From Halobacteriovorax sp. HLS (GTDB taxonomy: Bacteria > Bdellovibrionota > Bacteriovoracia > Bacteriovoracales > Bacteriovoracaceae), in assembly GCF_004006665.1 (NCBI RefSeq), contig NZ_QOCL01000014.1:496001-560000 (forward strand): 64,000 nt of DNA, in the 5' to 3' direction. Every line of letters starts with the position of its first letter. Position 1 is the stretch's first letter. The notes under the pieces are model-generated. The model did no database searches. It was not told the DNA's origin and saw only the letters and a list, made by a program, of their open reading frames with translations. Positions 43,673-52,194 of the stretch are shown here, one piece after another. Position numbers and translations under genes: made by a program.

Positions 43673-43873
43673 CTAATCTTGTGAATCCTTGATTTCTTCT
43701 TTTTTAGTACTTAGTACTGCTTTTGGTCTTAAACTCTTTGCTCTACCAAATGATCTTGTAGGTTTTAAGCTTAAAGTCTTTGTAGATGATCTAAAAGAAC
43801 TTCTCATTAAACCTTTGTGGTCAAATTTGATTTCAGTTTCAGAGTTTGTAGTAGTTTCATTTGAAGTGCTCAT
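43673..43873 (-). CDS. Small basic protein, unknown
   Basis: 66 aa, rich in Ser, Thr, Lys and Arg with no hydrophobic core, so probably disordered and possibly nucleic-acid binding. It is judged real because GGAGGAAG stands 5 bases before the ATG, while the opposite-strand frame over the same bases has no such site. No recognised family. The coding evidence is composition and ribosome site only. Confidence 0.55.
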   Translation of the reverse strand: MSTSNETTTNSETEIKFDHKGLMRSSFRSSTKTLSLKPTRSFGRAKSLRPKAVLSTKKEEIKDSQD

Positions 43874-44229
43874 GCAACTTCCTCCATATTGAGTGTGACT
43901 GATTTATATACACCATCAGATCACACAAGAGAGGAACTTACCTAGCTGGTGATCTTTTGATTCTTATTTTTGCTAAAATAGCTTACTTTCAACAACGGCA
44001 AATCCTTAGCCAAAGTTTCTTTTAACTTGATCCTTAACGGTCAAAATATGTAAAAACTTAATTCAGTTTGCACTAAACTAAGTTATCGTTATTTTAACAC
44101 ATTCTGCCATAAAATGCACACTTTCCAAGAGGCAATCCTGTCCTGTTGCGCCATGAGTTGTAAATAGCTGAAATCTAGGGCAATCTATATCTTAAAATAT
44201 GAATAAATTGTCAAAAAGGAAGACGTTCC
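43874..44229. other. Intergenic region upstream of TRAP operon
   Basis: 356 AT-rich bases without a convincing gene. A six-base inverted repeat GATCAC/GTGATC lies at 43919-43954. TTGCAC followed after about 16 bases by TATTTT near 44070-44096 is a possible forward promoter. I see nothing else that can be named; a small RNA or regulated leader is possible. Confidence 0.45.
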
Positions 44230-45213
44230 ATGTCGAGAAACTCTATTTACACTAAGGTGTTGTCAATTTTTACACTTATTTTAGTTACTGCATGTGGTGG
44301 CATACAAAAAGCAGCAGTTGGAACAACTGGTTCACTGATGTATGAGGCAACTAAAGGTCTTGAAACTGAAGGTAATTGGCACAATTTTAAAGTAGGTACT
44401 TTACCTAACTTATTGCTGGTTGATGGCCTTTTAAGTCTTAAGCCAGATGATCGCGAATTACTTGTAACAGCAATTAAGGGTTACACAGGGTACGCTTTTG
44501 CTATTAATGAGACAGAGTATTTGAAAGACTATTTTGAAGAAAAGGAAAAGAGTGTTCATAAAGATCAGGCCATTATTAATTATGCAAAGGCATTTTCTTA
44601 TGGACAAAGATTACTTCTAAAATATGGAGTGAGCTGGGATGATCTATTAAAATCTCAAAATCAAGAAGGTGGAGTTGAAAAACTCTTAGAAGATAACCTA
44701 AGAGAAGATCAACCTATATTAGAAGGTGTTCTTTTCTCGGCCCAAGCTTTAGGAGGAATGATTAATCTCCAAAAAACAGATATGTCTATGGTTGCCTTAC
44801 TTCCTATCGTAAAAGGGATGTTTGATTGGGTTTGCCATAAGGAGCCAGATATAAACTTTGGTGCTTGTCAGATCTTTGATGGAACATATGCTGCTTCAAG
44901 ACCTAAAATGCTAGGCGGGGACCCTGAAAAAGGAAAAGAAATTTTCTTAAAGCTTATAGCAAAAAATCCAGAGAATTGGTTAGCCCGACTTGCTTTTGTT
45001 CAGTACTATGTAATTCCTATGTCTGAAGAAGATGATTATAAAACTCAAAAGTTCTTTTTAGAGACGGCCAGTAGAAACTTAGCAAAAGAATTGCGAGGTA
45101 ATCCTAAGAGAAAGATAGACAAAGCTTTTACGCAGCCAAGATTAAGACTTTATCAGTCGCTTGCTGTAAAAAGATATGAAATTATTAAACAATATGAAGA
45201 TGATTTATTTTAA
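44230..45213 (+). CDS. TatT-type lipoprotein of a TRAP transporter
   Basis: 327 aa with a lipoprotein signal (LVTAC, C22). The body matches the TRAP transporter T-component family (TatT), helical TPR-like proteins that cap the substrate-binding protein; see GSLMYEATKGLETEGNW, LLSLKPDDRELLVTAIKGY, AKAFSYGQRLLLKYG and LGGDPEKGKEIF. TatT was described for Treponema as part of TPR-protein-associated TRAP transporters (TPATs). AAGGAAG precedes ATG 44230. It is the first gene of an operon with DctP-, DctQ- and DctM-type genes. Confidence 0.85.
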   Translation: MSRNSIYTKVLSIFTLILVTACGGIQKAAVGTTGSLMYEATKGLETEGNWHNFKVGTLPNLLLVDGLLSLKPDDRELLVTAIKGYTGYAFAINETEYLKDYFEEKEKSVHKDQAIINYAKAFSYGQRLLLKYGVSWDDLLKSQNQEGGVEKLLEDNLREDQPILEGVLFSAQALGGMINLQKTDMSMVALLPIVKGMFDWVCHKEPDINFGACQIFDGTYAASRPKMLGGDPEKGKEIFLKLIAKNPENWLARLAFVQYYVIPMSEEDDYKTQKFFLETASRNLAKELRGNPKRKIDKAFTQPRLRLYQSLAVKRYEIIKQYEDDLF

Positions 45214-45225
45214 TAGGTGATAACA

Positions 45226-46197
45226 ATGAAAAAAACTATTTCGACACTAGCACTAAGTGTGCTCCTTACTTTTAATGCTCATGCCCTTACGGTTAAGGTT
45301 GGAGTTCTCGCTCCTGAAGGAACTAATTGGTCAAATAACTTAAAGAAAATGGCCAAGGAAATTAGAGAAAAAACAAATAAGAAAGTTAAGATTAAGTTCT
45401 ACTTTGGTGGTTCTCAGGGTGATGAATCTGATGTGCTTAGAAAAATAAGAGTAGGTCAGTTACATGGAGGGATCTTTACGGGGAAAACTCTTGGAGATAT
45501 TAATGGTGATGTCAGAGTAATGGAACTTCCTTTTACCTTTTTTGAAAAAAGAGAAAAGGCGTTAAAGATTTTAGAGAATATGGCACCATTCTTTAATGAG
45601 AAATTCGAAAAGAATGAATTTAAGAATTTAGGCTTCTTTGAAATTGGAAATGTTTACTTTGTTTCTCAGCAAAAAACTGACTCACTTAAGTCAATGATGG
45701 GAGTGAAGATTTGGTCATGGGAAGGAGACAAGCTTGTTTCTACAATGATTGAGAGCATGAAATTTGTTTCTGTACCACTTCCTCTTCCAGATGTACTTTC
45801 TTCTTTATCTACAGGAATTATTGAAGCTGCCTATGCACCACCTCTTGGGATCATTTCCTTACAGTGGAATACTAAAGTTAAATATGTAATTGATCTTCCA
45901 ATATCATTTTCAGTAGGAGCTTTCCTTGTTAACTCTAAACAATGGAATAAGATCTCAGCTGAGCACCAAAAAATTATTAATGAAATCTCTAGCAAGTATG
46001 TAGGAGAGGTTAATAAAGGTAATGATAAAGATAATCAAGAAGCTATTGCTTCAATGAAGGCGCAGGGAATTCAATTTCTAAAATTTGCTCCAGAAGATAT
46101 GAAGAAGACAAAAGCATTAAGAGATGACGTAATTAAGAAACTAAAGGGTGATCTCTTTTCAGCAGAAGCACTTAAAAGGTTAGAGAGTCAGTTATAA
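45226..46197 (+). CDS. TRAP transporter substrate-binding protein (DctP/TatP type)
   Basis: 323 aa from ATG 45226 (AGGTGA 6 bases upstream; the GTG inside that site is not the start). Signal peptide 1-20 (AHA). The DctP fold is clear: KVGVLAPEGTNWSN, FYFGGSQGDESDVLRKIRVGQL, VMELPFTF and PDVLSSLSTGIIEAAYAP. At the position where carboxylate-binding DctP proteins have KIR, this one has KIW (MGVKIWSWEGD), so the usual Arg that holds the substrate carboxylate is missing. That fits the TPAT subgroup with a non-standard, possibly hydrophobic ligand. Stop and next start overlap by one base. Confidence 0.9.
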   Translation: MKKTISTLALSVLLTFNAHALTVKVGVLAPEGTNWSNNLKKMAKEIREKTNKKVKIKFYFGGSQGDESDVLRKIRVGQLHGGIFTGKTLGDINGDVRVMELPFTFFEKREKALKILENMAPFFNEKFEKNEFKNLGFFEIGNVYFVSQQKTDSLKSMMGVKIWSWEGDKLVSTMIESMKFVSVPLPLPDVLSSLSTGIIEAAYAPPLGIISLQWNTKVKYVIDLPISFSVGAFLVNSKQWNKISAEHQKIINEISSKYVGEVNKGNDKDNQEAIASMKAQGIQFLKFAPEDMKKTKALRDDVIKKLKGDLFSAEALKRLESQL

Positions 46198-46685
46198 TGA
46201 AAGTTTTAGGAACGCTAGATCAATTTTTAGAAAAATTTGCGCGCTATGGACTCGTTTTTAGCGTTTTAACAATGCTTATTTTAAGTGTGTTAACGATCGT
46301 TTTGAGATGGTTCGATACAACGATCCATTGGGTTGAACCATTCGTTAGACACTTGGTTTTCTTAAGTACATTTCTGGGTGGTGTTCTCGCTACAGGTAGG
46401 GGAGAGCATATCGGAATTGATATTGTTAGTAAGTGGCTTGAGGCCAGACACTTAGATAAGGCACAAGCAATAATCAAGAGGATCATTTCTCTTGCATCAT
46501 GCTTAACTTTGTTATGGATGATTAAAGCCTCTTATGACTTTTTTCTAGTGGAACTTAAATATGGAAAAGAAGTCTTTTGGGGAATCAAAAGTGGGTATTT
46601 AGTCGCCATCATTCCTTTTGGATTTTCTCTAATTGCTTATAGATTCTTCTATAGTTTCATAAGCTCTTTTGGGGGGGATGAGTAA
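46197..46685 (+). CDS. TRAP transporter small permease (DctQ type)
   Basis: 162 aa with four predicted membrane helices (about 17-37, 49-67, 92-113 and 131-150). The motif LATGRGEHIGIDIVSKWL in the second loop is typical of DctQ. The start overlaps the stop of the binding-protein gene (TAATG) and its own stop overlaps DctM by one base. It is the inner-membrane scaffold of the transporter. Confidence 0.9.
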   Translation: MKVLGTLDQFLEKFARYGLVFSVLTMLILSVLTIVLRWFDTTIHWVEPFVRHLVFLSTFLGGVLATGRGEHIGIDIVSKWLEARHLDKAQAIIKRIISLASCLTLLWMIKASYDFFLVELKYGKEVFWGIKSGYLVAIIPFGFSLIAYRFFYSFISSFGGDE

Positions 46686-47950
46686 TGATTGAGATCTTAT
46701 CTTTTGTTGGTATTCTCGTACTTGCTTCAATAGGTGTTCCACTATTTGTTATTATGGCCTTAGCGGCCCTTGTTGCATTTAGCTTCACTGACGTTGCGAC
46801 TTCTGCAGTTGCTGTTGAAATTTACAGAATATCAAGTGCTCCTACTCTTTTAACAATACCACTATTTACCTTTGCTGGTTATATAATGGCAGAATCAAAG
46901 TCTCCACAAAGACTTCTAAGGTTTGCTGAGGCGGCCCTCGGATGGATGCCTGGTGGAATTGCAATTGTTAGTTTAGTTATTTGTGCTTTTTTTACTGCCT
47001 TTACAGGTGCTAGTGGTGTTACCATCATTGCACTTGGTGGTCTATTATATCCAATATTAAAAAATGAAGGATATACAGAGAAGTTTAGCTTAGGACTTAT
47101 TACAACTTCAGGTTCACTTGGATTACTCTTTCCGCCATCTCTTCCAATTATTCTTTATGGACTTGTTGCGAAAGTAGATATTGATAAATTATTCTTAGCT
47201 GGAATTATTCCAGGAATCTTACTTATTGTAATTCTCTCTTTTTGGTCAATTAAAAATGGAACTTTTGCTGCAAGTAAAAAGACATTTGATGCAAAAGAAG
47301 TGATGGAAGCATTTAAAGGTTGTTTCTTTGAAGCCATTTTACCAGTAGGTGTTCTGGTTGGAATTTATGGTGGATTTACGACGGCAACAGAAGCAGCTGC
47401 AATGACAGCCTTTTATATACTTATCGTTGAGTGTTTTATCTATAAAGATTTAGATATTTTTAAAGATATACCAAGAGTTGTCGCCGATAGTATGAGTCTA
47501 GTTGGTGGTATTTTACTTATTCTTTGTTGTGCTCTTGGATTAACTAACTACTTAGTTGATGAAGAAGTTCCGATGAAGATTCTAGATTTTATGAGAACCT
47601 TCTTAACGAATAAGTATTCATTCCTATTATTTTTAAATATTTTCTTACTGATTGTAGGAAGTTTAATGGATATCTTTAGTGCAATTATTGTTGTTGTTCC
47701 TTTGATTGTGCCAATCGCTGAAGAGTTTGGGGTACATCCAGTTCATCTTGCGATCATCTTCTTAACGAATCTAGAGATTGGATATATTACTCCTCCAGTA
47801 GGGATAAATTTATTTATATCTAGTTTTAGGTTTAATAAACCCGTCACAGAGCTTTATAAGGCATCTTTTCCTTTCTTGCTCTTATTATTAGTGGCGCTAA
47901 TTATCATTACATACGTACCTGATTTGAGTTTAATGTTAATAGGTGAATAA
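46685..47950 (+). CDS. TRAP transporter large permease (DctM type)
   Basis: 421 aa polytopic protein with about 11-12 membrane helices, the sodium-coupled translocation subunit. Conserved blocks include TIPLFTFAGYIMAES, FFTAFTGASGVTIIALGG, GSLGLLFPPSLPIILYG and EIGYITPPVGINLF. Full length for the family. Gene order T-P-Q-M is uninterrupted, and the next gene starts 3 bases after the stop. Confidence 0.94.
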   Translation: MIEILSFVGILVLASIGVPLFVIMALAALVAFSFTDVATSAVAVEIYRISSAPTLLTIPLFTFAGYIMAESKSPQRLLRFAEAALGWMPGGIAIVSLVICAFFTAFTGASGVTIIALGGLLYPILKNEGYTEKFSLGLITTSGSLGLLFPPSLPIILYGLVAKVDIDKLFLAGIIPGILLIVILSFWSIKNGTFAASKKTFDAKEVMEAFKGCFFEAILPVGVLVGIYGGFTTATEAAAMTAFYILIVECFIYKDLDIFKDIPRVVADSMSLVGGILLILCCALGLTNYLVDEEVPMKILDFMRTFLTNKYSFLLFLNIFLLIVGSLMDIFSAIIVVVPLIVPIAEEFGVHPVHLAIIFLTNLEIGYITPPVGINLFISSFRFNKPVTELYKASFPFLLLLLVALIIITYVPDLSLMLIGE

Positions 47951-47953
47951 AGT

Positions 47954-49537
47954 TTGAAAAGTGTGCTGCAACTTTTATTAATTAGTTTTTTCTTGTGCAA
48001 TTTTACGATTGCACAAGAGAGTTCAAATAATTTTTACGATAGTGTTCATCTTGGTGAGAGAAAAATCCCAATGTTCTATGGGACTACAGATCCTCTATAT
48101 AAATTCTCAAACATTTTAGGCAATATTTCCTTTGAGGAAACTCATTATTATGAGCAGTACCTACCTTCTTTTATTTCGAAAGATATATTTAGCCTCTATA
48201 AGCTTTGGGAAGAAGAAATTCCTGTTAAGTCTAATTGTCCTGATTATTATCTTAATGAGAATATAGAGTATATTCGTTACCTTTATAGACTTTTAACGAT
48301 TAGTTATATCTTTGAAGGGCTAAAAGAGTATCATATTCAGCTTTACGAAATAGGTGAAAATGAAAAAGCAGCTTCTCTAGACTGGAACAAGGTCATTGGA
48401 AAGTGTACGCCTAAGACAATCGAAATGAGGAAGTTCGTAAAAAGAGTTAAGTCTAGATATATGGAAAATTGGAATCCAGGTTCTTTTTCTAAGCTTAATA
48501 AGTCGGAACTTTCAAAGTGGTTAGAACGTTTTAAAACCCTACGACCTCGAGGGATTGCAAAAATTAGAGCGTATAAGTGGTTGCTCGAAAATGGCTACGA
48601 TATCTCCGATGTTTCGATTGAAGATATAGGTAAGGCATTGATTAGTTCTTATAATAGTGATCTTAACTCTTTAAATACTTTTTGCTCTGAAAAAGATGAC
48701 TTGTATGGAATGAGCTATATTAATAATGCTGCTGATCTTATTATTCAATCTAATGCGTCTAATGTTATCAATGACGGAGGTCATGGGCTTAGTTGTTTGA
48801 ATCGATATTCCAAGTTATTTAAGTCTAAGGAAATGATCTATGCCGATCTAGATGTTATTTTCTCTCTCGTTTCAAAACAATTAATTGCAAAAGATTCTAG
48901 ATATGTTCAGGGGGAATTATTTCTTCCTGGGGCATTAAAAGAGTTTGATGATAAAGGACTTGGAGACTTTCTCTTTGTCGAAAAAAAGGTTGAGCCAAAA
49001 CCAGTTCCAAAGCCTGTTATCATTGCTAAAATTGAGCCTAAACCAGTACCAAAACCTAAGGTTATTCCTAAAGTTGTGGAAAAGAAAAAAGTGGTGGTAG
49101 TGCCAAAAGTTGAGCCAAAACCAGTTGTAAAAGTCTCAGCTTTTGAAACAGCTAGAAATATTTTAGAAAATACTGATGTTAATAAAGTATCAATTAATAT
49201 GAATAAAATGAAAGAGGATCTAGTTTTTTCACAGGCCATGATCAAGGCCCTTGAAGCACCGATTAAGGATTATCAAACTAGAGAGGCCTTGGATGATATG
49301 AAGAAGTATGATGGACTAGGTACTAAAACTGAACCTATGCGCCTGATCTTTTTAAAATTTTTAATTGAAAATAATATGCATCAAGGTCTCTACAATATTA
49401 CTTCTATAATCGGTGAGAAGTTCTGGGTTTTAAATGACCTCGAAGGAAAGACGACGCCTGTCTATGCTGAAATCCTTAATGATGAAAGCACTAAGTATAA
49501 GTGGCAGTTAAACCTCTTGGATCACAATAAGAAATAA
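47954..49537 (+). CDS. Exported protein with Lys/Pro repeats, part of TRAP operon
   Basis: 527 aa. The start is TTG 47954, with AGGTGA about 8 bases upstream. Signal peptide 1-20. The N-terminal 330 residues are helical with many Tyr, Trp and Cys. Residues about 345-395 are a Lys/Pro/Val-rich spacer with three copies of the [IV]EPKPV element, as in TonB-type periplasm-spanning segments. The C-terminal domain (about 397-527) is helical. Only 3 bases separate it from dctM, so it probably works with the transporter. No such subunit is standard for TRAP systems; function unknown. Confidence 0.75.
   Translation: MKSVLQLLLISFFLCNFTIAQESSNNFYDSVHLGERKIPMFYGTTDPLYKFSNILGNISFEETHYYEQYLPSFISKDIFSLYKLWEEEIPVKSNCPDYYLNENIEYIRYLYRLLTISYIFEGLKEYHIQLYEIGENEKAASLDWNKVIGKCTPKTIEMRKFVKRVKSRYMENWNPGSFSKLNKSELSKWLERFKTLRPRGIAKIRAYKWLLENGYDISDVSIEDIGKALISSYNSDLNSLNTFCSEKDDLYGMSYINNAADLIIQSNASNVINDGGHGLSCLNRYSKLFKSKEMIYADLDVIFSLVSKQLIAKDSRYVQGELFLPGALKEFDDKGLGDFLFVEKKVEPKPVPKPVIIAKIEPKPVPKPKVIPKVVEKKKVVVVPKVEPKPVVKVSAFETARNILENTDVNKVSINMNKMKEDLVFSQAMIKALEAPIKDYQTREALDDMKKYDGLGTKTEPMRLIFLKFLIENNMHQGLYNITSIIGEKFWVLNDLEGKTTPVYAEILNDESTKYKWQLNLLDHNKK
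48989..49127 (+). repeat. Lys/Pro-coding direct repeats
   Basis: Three copies of an 18-27 base unit resembling GTTGAGCCAAAACCAGTT at 48989, 49031 and 49109 encode the periplasmic spacer. Confidence 0.85.
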
Positions 49538-49563
49538 AAAAAGGAGCGACGATGCGCTCCTTT
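49534..49563. terminator. Bidirectional terminator ending TRAP operon
   Basis: Nine-base stem (49540-49548 with 49555-49563) and a six-base loop. T-rich tails follow on both strands; the reverse-strand tail is the better one (seven T). It serves the convergent lipoprotein gene too. Confidence 0.85.
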
Positions 49564-49590
49564 CTTTATCTGAATCGATAAGTGTATGAA

Positions 49591-50244
49591 TTAATACTTC
49601 TTAGCAACTTTCTTTAATTTTCTTTTTACTGATCCCTTCATATCTAACATAAGTAAGAAACCACCATTTTCACTATTGATATCTTCCCCTACTAGAGAAA
49701 GGTTACCAACTCTTGAACCACCAGCATAGAATCTTGCCGTGATGATTGAGTTTTGCATGTTAAGACCTTTTACTGGAATAAAGATACCAAAAATACTTGG
49801 TCCAATATAAACACCCATGTTATGAAACTTTTCAATACTAAACGCTACCGCAGGTAATCTACCACTTGAAACTCCTGGTAACGCTCTACCACCTGGAAGT
49901 GATTGTGGGTCTAGTCTAGATAAGTCTCCATTAAACACATCATCAAGTGAAATTGAAACTGACATTAGAGTACCACTAGATTGAAGATCTGGTGAAACTT
50001 CAATATAAGAGTTAGGGTATTTAGGAATGGCATATCTTAGGCCACCTTGTAGTTCTATACCATCAAATACCATGGAGATTAAAACATCGTCTTGTTGTAA
50101 TGTAACCACAGGACCAACTACTCCTGGAATAGATAAATTTGATCCACTCTTACCGCTACCACATGATGTTGTGAATAGGGATACAGATAATAGGACTGAT
50201 AAAAAAACTAACTTTGATTTACTCGCCAATTCCATTACTTTCAT
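49591..50244 (-). CDS. Predicted lipoprotein, unknown function
   Basis: 217 aa. A long lipoprotein signal with lipobox TTSC (C28), then a Gly/Ser linker. The body is beta-rich, with repeated Gly/Pro turns (PGVVGPVV, PGGRALPGVSSGRLP), ending in a basic KRKLKKVAKKY tail. No family recognised. GAGAGAA precedes the ATG. It may be an outer-membrane lipoprotein. Confidence 0.7.
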   Translation of the reverse strand: MKVMELASKSKLVFLSVLLSVSLFTTSCGSGKSGSNLSIPGVVGPVVTLQQDDVLISMVFDGIELQGGLRYAIPKYPNSYIEVSPDLQSSGTLMSVSISLDDVFNGDLSRLDPQSLPGGRALPGVSSGRLPAVAFSIEKFHNMGVYIGPSIFGIFIPVKGLNMQNSIITARFYAGGSRVGNLSLVGEDINSENGGFLLMLDMKGSVKRKLKKVAKKY

Positions 50245-50606
50245 AATTCTCTCTCAATAGAAACATTATGTTTCTGGTATCTATATTGTCTTTACAAGAT
50301 ACGGACGATTGGAACTGACGTACAACAACAGACTTATATAGAAATCTCTCTTACGAGGAACAAGGTTATCAGCTTGAGCAATTTGATCAATTACTTTTTT
50401 CGAATTTAATTTTCATTTTTGTATTTTAAGCAATTCAATACTTTATTATTCAATGATTTTATGACTTTAGCTCGACTCGCTATTTTTGAGATAAGAAAGT
50501 GAGTTGCCCATTTATTTAGGCAGCTATTTTTTTAGCACTGCCAATCACACTTGCTAAGAAAGTCTTTCCGCTCGTAAACTCGATAAATACTGGCTATAAT
50601 TAAGGT
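50245..50606. other. Divergent intergenic region
   Basis: 362 AT-rich bases between divergent genes. It holds a perfect TATAAT at 50595-50600 for the forward gene, and an interrupted inverted repeat around 50277-50302 (GTATC...GATAC) near the reverse gene's start. A TGCC/GGCA hairpin is followed by a T run at about 50503-50533, terminator-like but with no gene to end. Nothing else is recognised. Confidence 0.45.
50595..50600 (+). promoter_or_regulatory. Perfect -10 box six bases before ATG 50607
   Basis: TATAAT ends six bases before the start codon, so transcription should start at about the A of ATG. AAGG is present but touches the ATG. The -35 is poor. Confidence 0.5.
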
Positions 50607-51080
50607 ATGAAAGTATTTAGCACCTTTGATAACAGACCTTCTACTACCGACCAAGTTACTTCAAAAAGAAAGAAAAGCTCTGGTCCAAAGAAAAATACGA
50701 AAAGCTATAGACCTCCAAGAGAGCAATTGTCTGCCGAAGAAATAAAGGCAAGAGTCGCTCAGAAAACTAAAAAGAGTGTGGCAAAAGTTAATATAGAAAA
50801 AGGGAAGCAAGTTAGTACCTTTATGTCTGATGAAGCTAAACCTAAAGTGGATATTTCAAAGAGAGCACAGCAGGCAGCGAAGCCTGAAGAAGCTAAAGCT
50901 GAGGCTAAAGTTGAAGGCAAGGTTGAAGAGAAGAAACTCTTATTACAACCAGATGTTGATAAGAATGATCCTCAAGATCCAAATGTGCGTAAAAAGCTTA
51001 AAGGTCTTCTAAGTGTAGGAGGCTTTGGCTGGAACGAAAAAGAAAGAGCTGCTCTTGCTGAAATTCTAGAAAAAGACTAG
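50607..51080 (+). CDS. Lys/Ala/Glu-rich, probably disordered protein
   Basis: 157 aa without signal peptide. The N-terminal 70 residues are basic and Ser/Pro-rich; the middle (about 75-115) is Ala/Lys/Glu repeat-like (KPEEAKAEAK); the C terminus GLLSVGGFGWNEKERAAL is the only part that looks ordered. No family recognised. The reading frame is supported by codon use typical of the neighbours and by a consensus -10 just upstream. Its last 4 bases overlap the end of the convergent nrnA gene. Confidence 0.65.
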   Translation: MKVFSTFDNRPSTTDQVTSKRKKSSGPKKNTKSYRPPREQLSAEEIKARVAQKTKKSVAKVNIEKGKQVSTFMSDEAKPKVDISKRAQQAAKPEEAKAEAKVEGKVEEKKLLLQPDVDKNDPQDPNVRKKLKGLLSVGGFGWNEKERAALAEILEKD

Positions 51081-52060
51081 TCCTTACTTCCATCTATCAT
51101 TAGTTGAATCTTTTCAATTGAATTTTTGACGATATCTTCTAGAGTTCCCTCTAGAACAGTCGCTGCTGAATGATTGTGGCCGCCACCACCAAGTGCTTGG
51201 GCCATAACTCCAACATCAATATTAGCATCTGCACTTCTCATACTTAGCTTTACCGATTTTCCATTTTGTCTAAACATACAAGCGACTTTTATATTATCTA
51301 AGATGAGTAAGTGATTAATAAACCCGTGAGTATCTTCAGCATCAGATTTATGTTTATCAATCATCTCTTCGTTGAGACATATCCAGGCCACTTCTTCTGA
51401 TTCATTTGTTTGAGCAGAAGAGAGAACTTCTCCAATCAATCTCATATATCCAATTTTCTTTGTTCCATTGATTTGATTAAATGCTCTAGGTGGTCTAACC
51501 CCTGTGTCCATAAGTTTAGCAATTAGGCGATGAGTATTTGCTGAAACCGTAGGGTATCTAAAGCTTGAAGTATCAATTAAAATTGCAGTATATAGGGCGA
51601 GAGCGATAGGGTGGGTAAACTCCACTCCTATATCACTAATAAGATTTCCTACTAGTTCTCCAGTCGCGGCCATTGATGTATCAATACAATGAATACTCTT
51701 TAATTCTCTAGGGCATGGATGATGGTCTATGAAGAGTAGTTCTTTAGAATTGAGAACTAACTCTTGCGTATTCTTTCCAATGCGCGGAAGACTATTTGTA
51801 TCTGCAACGATGAGAAGGTCTATCTCTGTAAAAGGCTTATCCATATATTCTTGATAGGATATGACCACATCTTGTGGGTCGAGATACTTATACCTGTCAA
51901 ACAGAGGCATCTCATTTACACAAATTGCGTTTTTGCCAATGGACTTTAGGGCCATGCAAAGAGCTATTTGACTTCCAATACCATCGGCATCTGGGTAGAT
52001 GTGGGTCGTAATGATAATATTTTGTGCCTTCTTAACGTGTTCTTTAAATAAATTGTTCAT
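51077..52060 (-). CDS. nrnA: NrnA-type DHH phosphoesterase (nanoRNase/pAp phosphatase)
   Basis: 327 aa. DHH domain with DADGIGS (24-30), VADTN (D87), IDHH (D112-H114) and SMAATGELV, followed by DHHA1 with GGGGHNHSAA near 292-301. Length and motif spacing match NrnA, which degrades 2-5 base oligonucleotides and 3'-phosphoadenosine 5'-phosphate. Cytoplasmic. No strong Shine-Dalgarno site precedes the ATG. Orn is not in the window, so it may be the main nanoRNase. Confidence 0.92.
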   Translation of the reverse strand: MNNLFKEHVKKAQNIIITTHIYPDADGIGSQIALCMALKSIGKNAICVNEMPLFDRYKYLDPQDVVISYQEYMDKPFTEIDLLIVADTNSLPRIGKNTQELVLNSKELLFIDHHPCPRELKSIHCIDTSMAATGELVGNLISDIGVEFTHPIALALYTAILIDTSSFRYPTVSANTHRLIAKLMDTGVRPPRAFNQINGTKKIGYMRLIGEVLSSAQTNESEEVAWICLNEEMIDKHKSDAEDTHGFINHLLILDNIKVACMFRQNGKSVKLSMRSADANIDVGVMAQALGGGGHNHSAATVLEGTLEDIVKNSIEKIQLMIDGSKD

Positions 52061-52135
52061 AACTTATACTATCGGTAAGTATTCGAATTTTCTTGAAAAA
52101 ATAGGGTTGTTTTCATCATTTTTGGCCATTAACGC

Positions 52136-52165
52136 TTTAACTTTCCGTAATAAATTTGCTACGAT
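52136..52165 (+). promoter_or_regulatory. Candidate promoter of Gld-like operon
   Basis: TTTAAC (52136-52141), 18-base spacer, TACGAT (52160-52165) with the TGC extension of an extended -10, about 30 bases before ATG 52195. Confidence 0.45.
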
Positions 52166-52194
52166 TAGGTCTATCTACATCTATAGGTGATTTT

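Noticed and set aside
43689-43892. Forward frame over the small basic protein
   Set aside because: No Shine-Dalgarno site; the reverse-strand frame has GGAGGAAG at correct spacing.
48907-49245. Reverse frame of 112 codons, Gly/Thr/Phe-rich
   Set aside because: It is the antisense of the Lys/Pro repeat spacer; no promoter or ribosome site.
50503-50533. Terminator-like hairpin with T run implying a small RNA
   Set aside because: The stem is only four pairs and no promoter or conserved structure is seen upstream.
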